Assembly: GCA_041476545.1 (NCBI GenBank) | Contig: JBGOTP010000022.1 | Location: 1-25,744, forward strand | Direction: 5' to 3' | From: JBGOTP01 sp041476545 | GTDB lineage: Bacteria; Acidobacteriota; Vicinamibacteria; Vicinamibacterales; CAVVIG01 | Length of the DNA stretch: 25,744 nt | Shown: in pieces, positions 15,054-23,034 of the stretch | Layout: each line of letters begins with the position of its first letter | Numbering within the stretch: the first letter of the stretch is position 1 | Notes under the pieces: generated by a model | Databases searched by the model: none | Seen by the model: only the letters and a program-made list of their open reading frames with translations | Told to the model about the DNA's origin: nothing | Position numbers and translations under genes: made by a program

Positions 15054-15276
15054 ATCGTGGCGTCAATTTCACAGTTCTACAACAACTGCGCCCCCACCAC
15101 CAAGTGCCCTAAAGCACTGCTCGGTCATCCGTTAGCTCGATTGAGACTCGTTCGCGTGAACGCGGAGGGTGTTCCGTTGTCGCACACGGCCGACCAATCC
15201 GAAATGAGGTGGCCTCACGCTTCATCGGCGCCAGGTCATTTTCCCGACTCGCCCAAACTGCGGCGACGTATCCGGC
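15054..15276. other. Intergenic stretch with no recognised gene
   Basis: The 223 bp between the kinase stop and the zinc-ribbon start hold no supported ORF. A short hairpin AGTGC/GCACT lies near 15100-15116, without a T tract. Confidence 0.5.
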
Positions 15277-17235
15277 CTACGAATCCAGCACCTCCCGCAC
15301 CTTTCGGAGCAACGCGACCGCGGTGAACGGCTTATTGAGGAAGGACATCTGCGCCTCCAACACCCCGTGTCGCACGATGGTGTCACTCGTGTAGCCGGAC
15401 ATGTAGAGCACCTTCATCCCCGGACGAGTCTGGGCTAGCTGCTCCGCGAGCTGCCGTCCGCTCATCCCGGGCATCACCACATCGCTGAGCAGGAGGTGCA
15501 CCGGGTCTACCTGACGCTCGTCGAGCAGCCGCAGCGCCTCCTCGCCGGTGGCCGCCCCGAGCACGGTGTAGCCGGCGGGTTCCAGAAACCGTGTGGCCAG
15601 CTTGCGGAGCCCCGCATTATCTTCGACGAGGAGGATGGTTTCCGTGCCGGACGTGGACACCACGGTCGGCGCGGGCGGGGCGATGCTCGCTGCCTCGCCC
15701 ACCTGGGGCAAGTACATCTTGAAGCTGGTCCCTTGGCCGACCTCACTGGAGGCCCAGATGAACCCGTGGCTTTGCTTGACGATGCCGTACACGGTCGACA
15801 GCCCCAGCCCCGTGCCCTTGCCCGGCCCCTTGGTGGTGAAAAACGGCTCGAAGATCCGCGCGCGTGTGGTCTCGTCCATGCCGACGCCGGAGTCGCTCAC
15901 GGCCAACCGCACGTAGGACCCTGGTGGCACGGCCGCGCCGTGCTGGCGCGCGAAGGCCTCGTCGAGCTGCACGGGCTGTGTCTCGACCATCAGCTGGCCG
16001 CCCTGCGGCATGGCGTCTCGTGCATTCACGGCCAGATTGGTAATCACCTGCTCGATTTGTCCGGGGTCCGCCTTGACACTCCCCGCGCCTGGTGCCAACT
16101 CGACCACCAGCGCGATGTCCTCGCCGAGCAGGCGCCGGAGCAGGCCCTCGACCCCCGCGACCACCGTGTTGACGTCCATCACCCGGGGCGCCAGGATCTG
16201 CTGGCGGCTGAAGGCCAGCAACTGGCGCGTCAACGTGGCGGCTCGCTCTCCGGCACGGTGAATTTCTTCCGCATCCGCGCGCACCGGATCGGTGGGACTG
16301 ACCTGCGCCAGCACGAGCTCCGACATCCCGTTGATCACGGTGAGCAGGTTGTTGAAGTCGTGCGCAATGCCGCTGGCGAGCTGCCCGACGCTTTCCATTT
16401 TTTGCGCCTGGAGAAACTGGGCCTCGAGCTGCAAGCGCTCGGTCATATCTTCCTTGATCGCGACGAAGTGCGTGATGGCGCCGGACGCGTCCAGGATCGG
16501 GGTCACGACTTGATCCTCGGTATACAGACGGCCGTCCTTGCGGCGATTGATCATCTCGCCGTGCCACGTGCGTCCGGCGAGGATGGTCTCCCAGAAATCT
16601 TTGAAGAAGGCGGGTGTGTGTTTGTCCGACTTCACGAGGTCCCGGAGGTTCTGGCCAACGGCTTCTTCGGCGGTGTACCCGGTGAGCCGGGTGAACGCCG
16701 GGTTGACCCACGCGATGATGCCGGCGCGGTCGGTGATGACGACGGCATCAGCGGCGGCATTTAGCGCGGCGCTGTGGAGGCGCTGTAACTCGTCCGTCCG
16801 CCGGCGCTCGGTAATGTCGCGGAAGATGGCATGAAAGACCACGCGGCCGTCAAGCCGAAAGGTCTTGGCCCACACATGCACATCCCGGAGCTCGCCGGTC
16901 TTCGTTCGCTGGACGGTGTCGAACTCGGCCGTGCCGTCACGCAGCGCGTCCTGCACGCGCGTGCGGATCTCCTCCGGCGTCTGCAACGCTTCGTAGTCCG
17001 AGATGCGGAGGCCCACGAACTCCTCGCGCGTGTAGCCCAGCTGTCGGCAGGCTCCCTCGTTGCACTCAATCACCCGCTGCGTGTCAGCGTCGATCAAGAG
17101 AATGCCGTCCGGCGACGACGCGAACAGTTCTTGGTAGAGCGGGTTCGCCTCCAATGCCGTGTACGCCCTCACCCTCTGCCCGCGGTCGACGACAGAAGGC
17201 CGCCTGGAGACTCTACGAGGTGGCTTCACCGTCAT
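15277..17235 (-). CDS. PAS-PAS hybrid sensor histidine kinase with receiver domain
   Basis: The product has 652 residues with no membrane segment or signal peptide, so it is a cytoplasmic sensor. Order: PAS 1 (about 33-145, with SSPDGILLIDADTQRVIECN), PAS 2 with a PAC tail (about 155-268), dimerisation domain with phosphoacceptor His292 in GIAHDFNN, ATPase domain with N-box NLAVNARDAM near 400, DSGVGM near 450 and KGTGLGLS at 473-480, then a C-terminal receiver with acidic VEDN at 537-540, phosphoacceptor Asp585 in LLSDVVMPG and Lys635 in NKPF. This is the common HisKA/HATPase/REC hybrid layout. The signal is unknown and no output regulator is adjacent, so it probably hands phosphate to a partner elsewhere. 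No heme or FAD motif can be read from the PAS domains. Confidence 0.93.
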   Translation of the reverse strand: MTVKPPRRVSRRPSVVDRGQRVRAYTALEANPLYQELFASSPDGILLIDADTQRVIECNEGACRQLGYTREEFVGLRISDYEALQTPEEIRTRVQDALRDGTAEFDTVQRTKTGELRDVHVWAKTFRLDGRVVFHAIFRDITERRRTDELQRLHSAALNAAADAVVITDRAGIIAWVNPAFTRLTGYTAEEAVGQNLRDLVKSDKHTPAFFKDFWETILAGRTWHGEMINRRKDGRLYTEDQVVTPILDASGAITHFVAIKEDMTERLQLEAQFLQAQKMESVGQLASGIAHDFNNLLTVINGMSELVLAQVSPTDPVRADAEEIHRAGERAATLTRQLLAFSRQQILAPRVMDVNTVVAGVEGLLRRLLGEDIALVVELAPGAGSVKADPGQIEQVITNLAVNARDAMPQGGQLMVETQPVQLDEAFARQHGAAVPPGSYVRLAVSDSGVGMDETTRARIFEPFFTTKGPGKGTGLGLSTVYGIVKQSHGFIWASSEVGQGTSFKMYLPQVGEAASIAPPAPTVVSTSGTETILLVEDNAGLRKLATRFLEPAGYTVLGAATGEEALRLLDERQVDPVHLLLSDVVMPGMSGRQLAEQLAQTRPGMKVLYMSGYTSDTIVRHGVLEAQMSFLNKPFTAVALLRKVREVLDS

Positions 17236-17394
17236 CGCACTTTGCCGAGCACAGATTGTAACAAAGCACCGCAGTCCATGCTGTCGGTGTTTGTCCTACA
17301 CAGGGCGAGTTCGCACGAGTGTTGCCGGGTCCGCAGATCGACGACCGCCGCGACGCATCTTCGTAGAACGCGCCGATGACTTGAGCTTCTTGGA

Positions 17395-17661
17395 TCAACA
17401 CGAGATCCGCGCGGTCGCCGAATACGAGGCACCGCGTGTCAGCGCTTGCTGCGTCAGCCAGGTACACAAGGATGATGCGACTTGAGCTGCTGATGGTGTG
17501 GCCTCGCACGAGGCGTGCGGCTCGACTCTGAACGCCAGTGGACCATCCGACGAAAAGGTCGAGCACAGGGTGCGACCTGACGATTCGAGCGTGATGTTGT
17601 CGCGGCTCACGCCAATCGTCGCGGCCACTTCTCGTCGCGCGTCCGTGCACTGCGCGACCAC
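17395..17661 (-). CDS. Doubtful ORF, unknown
   Basis: A frame of 88 codons opens at a GTG at 17661. Its first half (QCTDARREVAATIGVSRD, then NITLESSGR) has normal amino-acid texture and GC-rich third positions; its second half does not. The similarity-like texture may continue in a different frame towards 17240, which would mean a frameshifted remnant. No Shine-Dalgarno is visible and I do not recognise it. The rest of 17236-17783 holds nothing else I can support. Confidence 0.25.
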   Translation of the reverse strand: MVAQCTDARREVAATIGVSRDNITLESSGRTLCSTFSSDGPLAFRVEPHASCEATPSAAQVASSLCTWLTQQALTRGASYSATARISC

Positions 17662-17743
17662 CGCGTGAGATTCAGCGTCCGGTGGATGCGGGGACCTGTA
17701 GTGCGGCCCCCGTCGAAAAGCCGTTTGAGCAGGATGAAGTGAA

Positions 17744-17770
17744 GGAGGCCAGACCCGCGGTCTGGCCCCC
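17744..17770 (-). terminator. Strong stem-loop after the 266-residue gene and its coupled ORF
   Basis: GGCCAGACC (17747-17755) pairs perfectly with GGTCTGGCC (17759-17767) around a 3-nt loop, with two more G-C pairs after one mismatch. On the minus strand it is followed by TCCTTCACTTC. It lies 17 nt past the stop at 17784, the place expected for a terminator. Confidence 0.55.
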
Positions 17771-17783
17771 CGACTGGCGCTTG

Positions 17784-17906
17784 TCAGTGTTCGGCATCCC
17801 GCGACGGTCCTTCGTTTCCGTGCCAACTGCTCCGCTCGGGATCCGCGACCACGTGGACGTCCTGCCGCTTGGCCGCCGTAGCCTTGGCGTAGGTGGGCCG
17901 GTTCAT
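17784..17906 (-). CDS. 40-codon ORF coupled to upstream gene, DUF2188-like start
   Basis: ATG at 17906 overlaps the stop of the 266-residue gene as ATGA. The product begins with a lysine-rich segment, then reads QDVHVVADPERSSWHGNEGP, which resembles the opening strand of DUF2188 proteins (HVVP...W.VK.EG). It stops after SRDAEH at 40 residues, roughly half the usual DUF2188 length, and no continuation is seen in other frames. It may be a truncated DUF2188 gene or a genuinely short peptide. Confidence 0.4.
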   Translation of the reverse strand: MNRPTYAKATAAKRQDVHVVADPERSSWHGNEGPSRDAEH

Positions 17907-18703
17907 GACGCGACCCCGACGACGTCGTTCTTGCTGTCGGTCCCGGCAGGTTGTGCAACTTCGCCAACGGCCGGTGCGGGAGCCGCCGCCGATGACGATG
18001 ACGGCGGCCCCGGAGGCGTTGTCCCGGCGGCGATGGGCGCAGGAGGCGGCGCCGCAGCGACGCTCCTCGGCCGACGCGATCGGTCAATCTGCCGATCGCG
18101 GTGCCACACCGCCAACGCCATCGGCTCGCCGCCGAACTCGTTGGCGACGATGACGTCCAGCGTGCCCGCAGCAGCGAGGCCCGACGAGAGCGCCGCCCCG
18201 ATGCCCGCCTGCGCGGCGGTGTGCCCGTCCTTCCCCTGTTCGCGCTTGCGAATCGCCTGCGCGAACGTCTCGACGAGCGTGTGGAGATCCGCGACGAACG
18301 TCTTCGGTATCCGGTGCGCGATGAACGGCGCTTTGGCCGCCTCCGCGTCCTTGACGAAGAGCCGTCCGGCGGTGAGGAGTGCCTGATCCGACCGCTGCCG
18401 ACGTTTGGGCAGACGGAACGGCTCGTCGAAGCCGGGCGACCCTTTCGCGATCGCACGCGCGGTGCGCACGATCACATCGAGCCGTTCGACGAGTGCCTCG
18501 CGCGCGATCGCCTTGGAGCGCTTCCCCTCCTCGATCGCGTGCATCTTGGACATCGCGTGCTCGCTCAGCTGCTCCACTGCCGCAGCCACCGCGGCGAACG
18601 CCTGCCCCCCCACACTGGACTTCGGGAACCGATCACGATGTGTCTCTCCGAACTCACTGACCTTCACGAGCATTTCGTACCGACGCGTTTCCATGGTTCT
18701 CAT
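17903..18703 (-). CDS. Conserved hypothetical protein, helical with Ala/Pro-rich tail
   Basis: The product has 266 residues. ATG at 18703 is preceded by AGGAGG with 7-nt spacing, an ideal signal; longer upstream frame is non-coding or antisense. Residues 1-185 or so are almost all helical and charged: METRRYEMLVKVSEFGETH, FAAVAAAVEQLSEHAMSKM, ALVERLDVIVRTARAIAKG, SDQALLTAGRLFVKDAEAAK, and DLHTLVETFAQAIRKREQGK. This is a helical-bundle pattern that I associate with hypothetical proteins recurrent in Acidobacteriota. From about 210 it becomes a disordered Ala/Pro/Ser tail. There is no signal peptide or membrane segment. It follows the winged-helix/TPR gene by 85 bp and overlaps a 40-codon ORF. 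Function unknown. Confidence 0.85.
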   Translation of the reverse strand: MRTMETRRYEMLVKVSEFGETHRDRFPKSSVGGQAFAAVAAAVEQLSEHAMSKMHAIEEGKRSKAIAREALVERLDVIVRTARAIAKGSPGFDEPFRLPKRRQRSDQALLTAGRLFVKDAEAAKAPFIAHRIPKTFVADLHTLVETFAQAIRKREQGKDGHTAAQAGIGAALSSGLAAAGTLDVIVANEFGGEPMALAVWHRDRQIDRSRRPRSVAAAPPPAPIAAGTTPPGPPSSSSAAAPAPAVGEVAQPAGTDSKNDVVGVAS

Positions 18704-18788
18704 TGGAGAACCTCCTTTCGACCGCCATCGTCGATCGGAGGAGGGGGCGAAGTCCTGAACGATGGGCTGACTTCTGCTGAATTGTTGT

Positions 18789-20288
18789 TCAGGCGGCGCG
18801 ATCGCGAAGGATGGCGAGCGTGTCGGCCCACGCCTCGCGATGCGCGTTCGCATGAAGGAGCGGTTCGACCGGCAACTGCCATCCGGCTTGACTGGGTTCC
18901 GTCCGGACCAGCGCCTCCTTGTACACGCGCGCGGCCTCGTCGTGCCGACCCTGGAGCGCAAGCGTTGCGGCCTGGGCAATCGCGGTCTCAATCGCGCTTG
19001 CATGCAGGGTTGCCCTCTGCCCTGTGCCCTCCGCGCTGACGGCGTCAGTGCCCGCGCCCTGAGCCCTGATAACGTCCGTCTCGTCACGCGAAGCAAACGC
19101 GAGACCGGCGACAGCTAGCGCGTGGCCGGGAACGCGAGTCAGCGCTTCCTGAAACGCGGCACAGGCTTCGTCCAGGTGATGCTCACGAAGCCACAGCGCA
19201 CCCATCGCGTACCATGCGTTCGCGCAGGATTCGCGCGCGTGGACGTGGCCTGTGCTTTCGAAGGTGAGCTCCTTCCTCCACTCCTCGCGAGCCCCCTGCG
19301 CATCTCCACGCGCGGCCAGGACGAGACCGTGCAGGAGATGCAGACCAACGGCCGGGAACGGTTGCGCGTCGGTCTGGCGCGCATCCTGCGCGATGCAGCC
19401 CGCGCGGATGAGCGGCAGCGCGGTGTCGAAGTCTTCGCGCGCCACGAATACAGTCGCGGCCAGCCAGTAGCCGAACGCCAGTGGCCGGAGGGCCAACGCG
19501 CGCTGCGCCGCGGCAAGCCGCTCGACGCCCCAGCTGACGAACGCGAGCCGCAGGTAGTGACGCCATTCGAGCGGTGCGAGCGTCACGGCCTTGCGCGCCG
19601 CCTTGATGGCATCGTCTCGAGCGCCACTCCGATACCGCACGACCGCGAGCGTGCCCCACGCCTCCGCCGACCAAGGATCGCGCTCACAGGCTTCGCGCGC
19701 GTGCTGCTCCGCCTCTGCCAGCGCCGCACGATCCGGCTCCGTGTCTGCGCGCGTGGACTCGAAGGCGAGGACGCACGCGTTGGCCAGACCGATGTGCGCG
19801 GCCGATGCGTGAGGCTCGACGAGCAGCGTCTCGGCATACGCCCGTCGTGCGCCGCGAATCACCTGGCGATCCAGTGTTTCGAGCGCCGCGCGTCCGTTGA
19901 CAAACGGCTCGAACGGCTCGAGCGCCGTGTCGACCGACACGAGCGGGCGTTCCGAATCCACGCGCTCGACTGGTGCGATGAACCGATACCCCTTTCGCGG
20001 AACGTTTTCGATGTACGGCTTGCCATTCGCCTGGCGCCCGAGCGTCTGCCGCAATCCGCTGACCGCCTTCTCGATGCTGTTGTCGGTGACCTCCACGCCC
20101 TTCCACACGGCACGGTCGAGCAAATCCTTGGGGACGATCTGCCCCGCGTGCGTCGTCAGGATCAGCAGGACATCCAGCTGCCGGCCTGCCAGCGGCATGG
20201 GATCACCGTCGCGAAGGAGGCGCCGCTGGACCGGATCGAGCTCGAAGGGGCCAAAACGACAGGGCCGACTGTCCGATCGCCCGTACAT
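18789..20288 (-). CDS. Winged-helix transcriptional regulator with TPR repeats
   Basis: The product has 499 residues from ATG at 20288; GTG at 20315 would add nine residues and neither has a clear Shine-Dalgarno. Residues 8-105 form an OmpR/CadC-type Trans_reg_C winged helix: CRFGPFELDPVQRRLLRDG, GRQLDVLLIL, DNSIEKAVSGLRQTLG and the wing YIENVPRKGYRFIAPV. The rest is an alanine-rich array of TPR-like helix pairs (HAREACERDPWSAEAWGTLA, AVVRYRSGARDDAIKAARKA, AALALQGRHDEAARVYKEAL-like), apparently without a membrane helix. Such regulators are expanded in Acidobacteriota. Binding DNA through the wHTH and sensing through protein contacts is family knowledge; the target is unknown, possibly the downstream 266-residue gene on the same strand. 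Confidence 0.88.
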   Translation of the reverse strand: MYGRSDSRPCRFGPFELDPVQRRLLRDGDPMPLAGRQLDVLLILTTHAGQIVPKDLLDRAVWKGVEVTDNSIEKAVSGLRQTLGRQANGKPYIENVPRKGYRFIAPVERVDSERPLVSVDTALEPFEPFVNGRAALETLDRQVIRGARRAYAETLLVEPHASAAHIGLANACVLAFESTRADTEPDRAALAEAEQHAREACERDPWSAEAWGTLAVVRYRSGARDDAIKAARKAVTLAPLEWRHYLRLAFVSWGVERLAAAQRALALRPLAFGYWLAATVFVAREDFDTALPLIRAGCIAQDARQTDAQPFPAVGLHLLHGLVLAARGDAQGAREEWRKELTFESTGHVHARESCANAWYAMGALWLREHHLDEACAAFQEALTRVPGHALAVAGLAFASRDETDVIRAQGAGTDAVSAEGTGQRATLHASAIETAIAQAATLALQGRHDEAARVYKEALVRTEPSQAGWQLPVEPLLHANAHREAWADTLAILRDRAA

Positions 20289-20526
20289 AGCGCCGATTGT
20301 CGGGGCAAATGACACCGGACGCGCCGGCCAGGGTCAAATAAATCGTGCAAGGAAGCTTGGATCGGCGATCCAGTGGCGCGATCGCGAAAGCCCGGCTTGT
20401 GGAACCGATGTCCAGGCCGCCGGATCGGGCGTCCAGTGCCGGCGGAACGGCGGGCCGGAAGCCCGGAACGCGAAGCCATGCGTCCGGAACGCCGTCCCTA
20501 GCCGTGAAACGAGGATCCAAACCCTC

Positions 20527-20619
20527 GGAACGGCGGCAGGAGTCCGCGATCGTCAGTCCCGAATCCGCGGAACGGCGGCAGGAATCCGCGATCGTCAGTC
20601 CCGAATCCGCGGAACGGCT
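20527..20619. repeat. 42-bp tandem repeat, 2.2 copies
   Basis: Unit 1 at 20527-20568 and unit 2 at 20569-20610 differ at one base (AGGAGTCC versus AGGAATCC), and a third copy breaks off after GGAACGGC. Scattered CGGAACG words upstream (20440-20500) suggest older decayed copies. The array lies between the regulator start and the permease fragment. The span 20289-20526 holds no gene I can support. Confidence 0.92.
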
Positions 20620-20660
20620 GCGGCCCATTCGATCCTGGACACGGCCGTCCCACGAACGGA

Positions 20661-20963
20661 CGTGCGAGTAATATCCGCGAGATTGGTATTCGCCTGGCGC
20701 TCGGCGCTCAACCCAGCGCTATCGTCCGGATGAATATCGCGCACGGCGCCGAACCGGTTACGATCGGCAGCGCTGTGGGGCTTGTCGCGGCCGTAACCCT
20801 GGCCACCGCCATCGGGAATGCGCTGCCAGAATTCGACGCGCGCAACCCCATCAACTACGTCGCCGTGATCCTGACGATCGCGGGCGTCACCATTGCCGCG
20901 ACTTACCTGCCGGCGCGGCGGGCTGCGTCAACGGATCCCGTGGTCGCGCTACGACAGGATTAG
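20661..20963 (+). pseudogene. C-terminal fragment of an ADOP/MacB-type ABC permease
   Basis: The frame ending at 20963 reads REIGIRLALGAQPSAIVRM from about 20676, continues through a hydrophobic segment (GLVAAVTLATAIG), a second one (YVAVILTIAGVTIAATYLPA) and ends ARRAASTDPVVALRQD. This is the conserved end of FtsX/MacB-like permeases of the acidobacterial duplicated orphan permease type, normally about 800 residues. Only some 100 residues remain, and upstream sequence turns into the 42-bp repeat. ATG at 20730 could start a 77-residue piece but would lack most of the domain. Confidence 0.75.
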
Positions 20964-21000
20964 ATCACTACAACCTGCTACGATCGGGCGTCCACCATTG

Positions 21001-21077
21001 GCGCCCGTAGCTCAGTTGGATAGAGCACCGGCCTTCTAAGCCGGGGGTCCCGAGTTCGAATCTCGGCGGGCGCACCA
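21001..21077 (+). tRNA. tRNA-Arg (anticodon TCT)
   Basis: 77 nt with encoded CCA. The acceptor stem GCGCCCG/CGGGCGC, D arm GCTCAGTTGGATAGAGC, anticodon stem CCGGC/GCCGG with loop CTTCTAA, and T arm CCGAG-TTCGAAT-CTCGG all pair. Anticodon TCT reads AGA (and AGG). It is on the plus strand with no second tRNA nearby. Confidence 0.97.
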
Positions 21078-21530
21078 ATCTTTTCAGTAGTTTACGAGCA
21101 GTCGGAAGCACCCGCCGGACACGACTGTAGATGATTTTGTAGATGCGATCCGTTAGAAGCGACCTGCCTGCACCAACTGCCAGATTCTTTCTGAAAAGAT
21201 CCGCGGGCACATCAGATCGGATTTCAAAGGAGGTTGCGAGACCACTGGGCTGTCATGTGATCACGCCTCAGCGAAAAATCGGCAACCGCGCTTCTCTTGG
21301 AGTTCATCGCGCAGCTTCATGGTAGCGCGAACTGCGCCGATGATTGACGTTCGCTCGTTGGGGTGGTGACGATCGCAGAGTGACAGTGTTATCGGGAATC
21401 CTAGCACTGGCGGCAGCCGTTGCCGCTGGCCGCAAATTGCTAGATCGAGCAAGCTGGTCACATTGGAACCGTAGCGAGTAGACTTGCGGAGGTTTTCGAC
21501 GGCGAGGCTTTTTCCTTACTGGAGACGTTC
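21078..21530. other. Gene-free stretch downstream of tRNA-Arg
   Basis: About 450 bp with no supported ORF on either strand and visibly lower GC than the flanks. It includes a short direct repeat TGTAGATG twice within 21120-21145. A frame antisense to the tRNA (RPPRFELGTP-type) is an artefact. This is the usual place for an integrated element next to a tRNA, but no att duplicate of the tRNA 3' end was found within the window. Confidence 0.5.
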
Positions 21531-21902
21531 ATGGCGAAGCACAGTACCAAAGCGAGTAAAGCGAGCGGCCACAAGATCGAAGACTTTGCGGAAGACCTAG
21601 GACGACTCCTTGGAAACGCTCAGGCAAAAGCGCAGGGCTGGATGGGTCAACGCCAGGCCATTGCGAAGCACCTCGCAGAAATCCGGGACACCGCCAGCAC
21701 TCTTTTGGCCGACCTCGGACAGCAGACCCAGCGGGGGTTGCGTCGTGGCAAGCGTGCGTATGTCACCGCGGCAACCACTGTGACGTCAGTCAGTCCCCAA
21801 AAGAAACGGAAGCTGTCGGCAAAGGCCAGGAAGGCCATCTCTGACGCGCAGAAGAAACGCTGGGCAGCTGTGAGAGCGGCGAAGAAAACTGATAGGAAAT
21901 AA
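21531..21902 (+). CDS. Small lysine-rich basic protein with histone-like C-terminus
   Basis: The product has 123 residues; ATG at 21531 has GGAG six bases upstream. The N-terminal half is helical and could form a coiled coil (EDFAEDLGRLLGNAQAKAQG, HLAEIRDTASTLLADLGQQT). The C-terminus KKRKLSAKARKAISDAQKKR followed by WAAVRAAKK matches a basic motif shared by many small bacterial DNA-associated proteins (KLSAKxRxxIxxAQKxRWAxxKA). DNA binding is inferred from that motif and charge. Lower GC than the operon genes fits a transferred region. A stem-loop follows. Confidence 0.75.
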   Translation: MAKHSTKASKASGHKIEDFAEDLGRLLGNAQAKAQGWMGQRQAIAKHLAEIRDTASTLLADLGQQTQRGLRRGKRAYVTAATTVTSVSPQKKRKLSAKARKAISDAQKKRWAAVRAAKKTDRK

Positions 21903-21928
21903 GGACAGAAATTTCTTCCAGAGAAGAC

Positions 21929-21963
21929 TCAAGCGGAAATCGCTAAGACGGGACTCCGCTTGA
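21929..21963 (+). terminator. Stem-loop downstream of the basic protein gene
   Basis: TCAAGCGGA (21929-21937) pairs perfectly with TCCGCTTGA (21955-21963) around a 17-nt loop and is followed by ACTTTCTATTTCTC. The loop is long and the T tract interrupted, so termination is plausible rather than certain. Confidence 0.45.
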
Positions 21964-21993
21964 ACTTTCTATTTCTCGACTCCTTCGGGATCG

Positions 21994-22380
21994 TCAGCTT
22001 CCACGCGCTCCACATACCAGGAGCCCGCTCTCTTGGACCGACTCTTCTTGGTGAAGATGCGCGAGCTGCGAAATCCATTCTGCTGAAATAAGCCCGTTTC
22101 GCCGTCCGCTGACGACCAGAAAATGCGTCACATGGTGATGCGTCTTTTGGAAGGAGAGTCCCTGATGTCTACACGAACGAGCCCGTTTTCTGTCGCGGTC
22201 CTTCACCGAATAATTCGGCTCCGCTGCCCGTGCGATTCGGGGCAGATGTTCAAGGGCGTCCTGTCTGTTCATCGCCTCCTCGGCATTCATCTTTAGCTCC
22301 GACTCGAGCGCCGTGCGCAGAAAACGCAACGCCGCATGGCATGACTGCAAATCATTTGTGAACTGCTCGAACGTACGCAT
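21994..22380 (-). CDS. Hypothetical protein, possibly part of a frameshifted gene
   Basis: The ORF has 128 residues from ATG at 22380. The N-terminal half has clear protein texture: MRTFEQFTNDLQSCHAALRF, LRTALESELK, then DALEHLPRIARAAEPNYSVK. The C-terminal third is less convincing. I do not recognise it. No good Shine-Dalgarno precedes the ATG, and the preceding gene-like segments on the same strand are in other frames, so this may be the downstream end of one broken gene rather than an independent gene. Confidence 0.45.
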   Translation of the reverse strand: MRTFEQFTNDLQSCHAALRFLRTALESELKMNAEEAMNRQDALEHLPRIARAAEPNYSVKDRDRKRARSCRHQGLSFQKTHHHVTHFLVVSGRRNGLISAEWISQLAHLHQEESVQESGLLVCGARGS

Positions 22381-23021
22381 TGGCTTGGCGGCATGATCCT
22401 CGCGAGTGCGTCTCGAGTGCGCGACGATTGCGCATTCAGAGGCCGGCCAAGGCGCGTGCCGAGTCGCTCGACGGCGTCTTTGTCGAGGCTGTCGATCAGG
22501 ACCCCATACAGCTCGCGATGCGCATCCTCATACCGACGCGTGTTCTGGGCCGCTCGATACGCAAGTAGCGACGGTACCAAAGGGGAGAACCGTTCGTCCT
22601 GGTCGTCATCGAGCCAATCAGCGTTCTCGACAAGAAATGGCCGCCACTTGTCCACGTGATTGGGCGAATGGGTCGACCAAATCCGGCAGGTACGCCGCGA
22701 CCTTCAGGTTCCCGTTCTTCAGCGTCCGATACCCGCATCCTGGGCCGCGTCGTCGAGCTGTGCGAAGTACTCGCTGGTGACCGTGACGGGACCCTCAAAA
22801 TGATCCGTCGTGATCGTGTATTTGTCCGGCTGCTCTCGGTACGCGGCCAGCACAGCTGGGTCGAAGAATCCCAGTATTTTCAGTGACCGCGCTGCGCGCG
22901 GTCCCCACAGGGCTTCGACCTTGACGCCGACTGCGCGCAGGGCGTCGTACGCGCTTGACGCCGGCTGCCATCTCGGCCGACGCGCGTGTGCCCAACTTGT
23001 TGACACCACGGTCCCAAACAT
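22293..23021 (-). pseudogene. Multiply frameshifted gene of unknown function
   Basis: Three successive segments in three frames read like one protein. First, 22990-22740: LRAVGVKVEALWGPRAARSL and YTITTDHFEGPVTVTSEYFA. Second, 22737-22670: CGYRTLKNGNLKVAAYLPDL. Third, 22658-22380: VDKWRPFLVENADWLDDDQD through LYGVLIDSLDKDAVERLGTR. Each changes frame where the next begins. The 5' end is missing: the toxin-antitoxin promoter on the other strand starts there. I do not recognise the family. Sequencing error is an alternative, but three shifts in 350 bp while neighbouring genes are intact favours decay. Confidence 0.5.
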
Positions 23022-23029
23022 CTACCGTG
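23000..23029 (+). promoter_or_regulatory. Candidate promoter and operator of the parDE module
   Basis: TTGACA (23000-23005) is a perfect -35; 17 nt later TACCGT (23023-23028) is a weak -10. The inverted repeat CACGGT (23007-23012) and ACCGTG (23024-23029) overlaps the -10, a good position for autorepression by the antitoxin. The predicted transcription start is at or next to the ATG at 23035, so the mRNA may be nearly leaderless. Confidence 0.5.
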
Positions 23030-23034
23030 ACCTT

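Noticed and set aside
17395..18456. 353-codon minus-strand frame overlapping the 266-residue gene
   Set aside because: Most of it is an Arg/Ser-rich shadow of that gene; only its last 88 codons have any coding texture.
19122..20312. 396-codon plus-strand ORF opposite the winged-helix/TPR gene
   Set aside because: Shadow frame; the minus-strand product has a clear wHTH domain and TPR texture.
20527..20619. CRISPR array
   Set aside because: Only two contiguous 42-bp units and a stub, with no spacers and no cas genes.
20968..21210. 80-codon minus-strand ORF over the tRNA
   Set aside because: Its C-terminal part is the antisense translation of tRNA-Arg (RPPRFELGTP type), a well-known annotation artefact.
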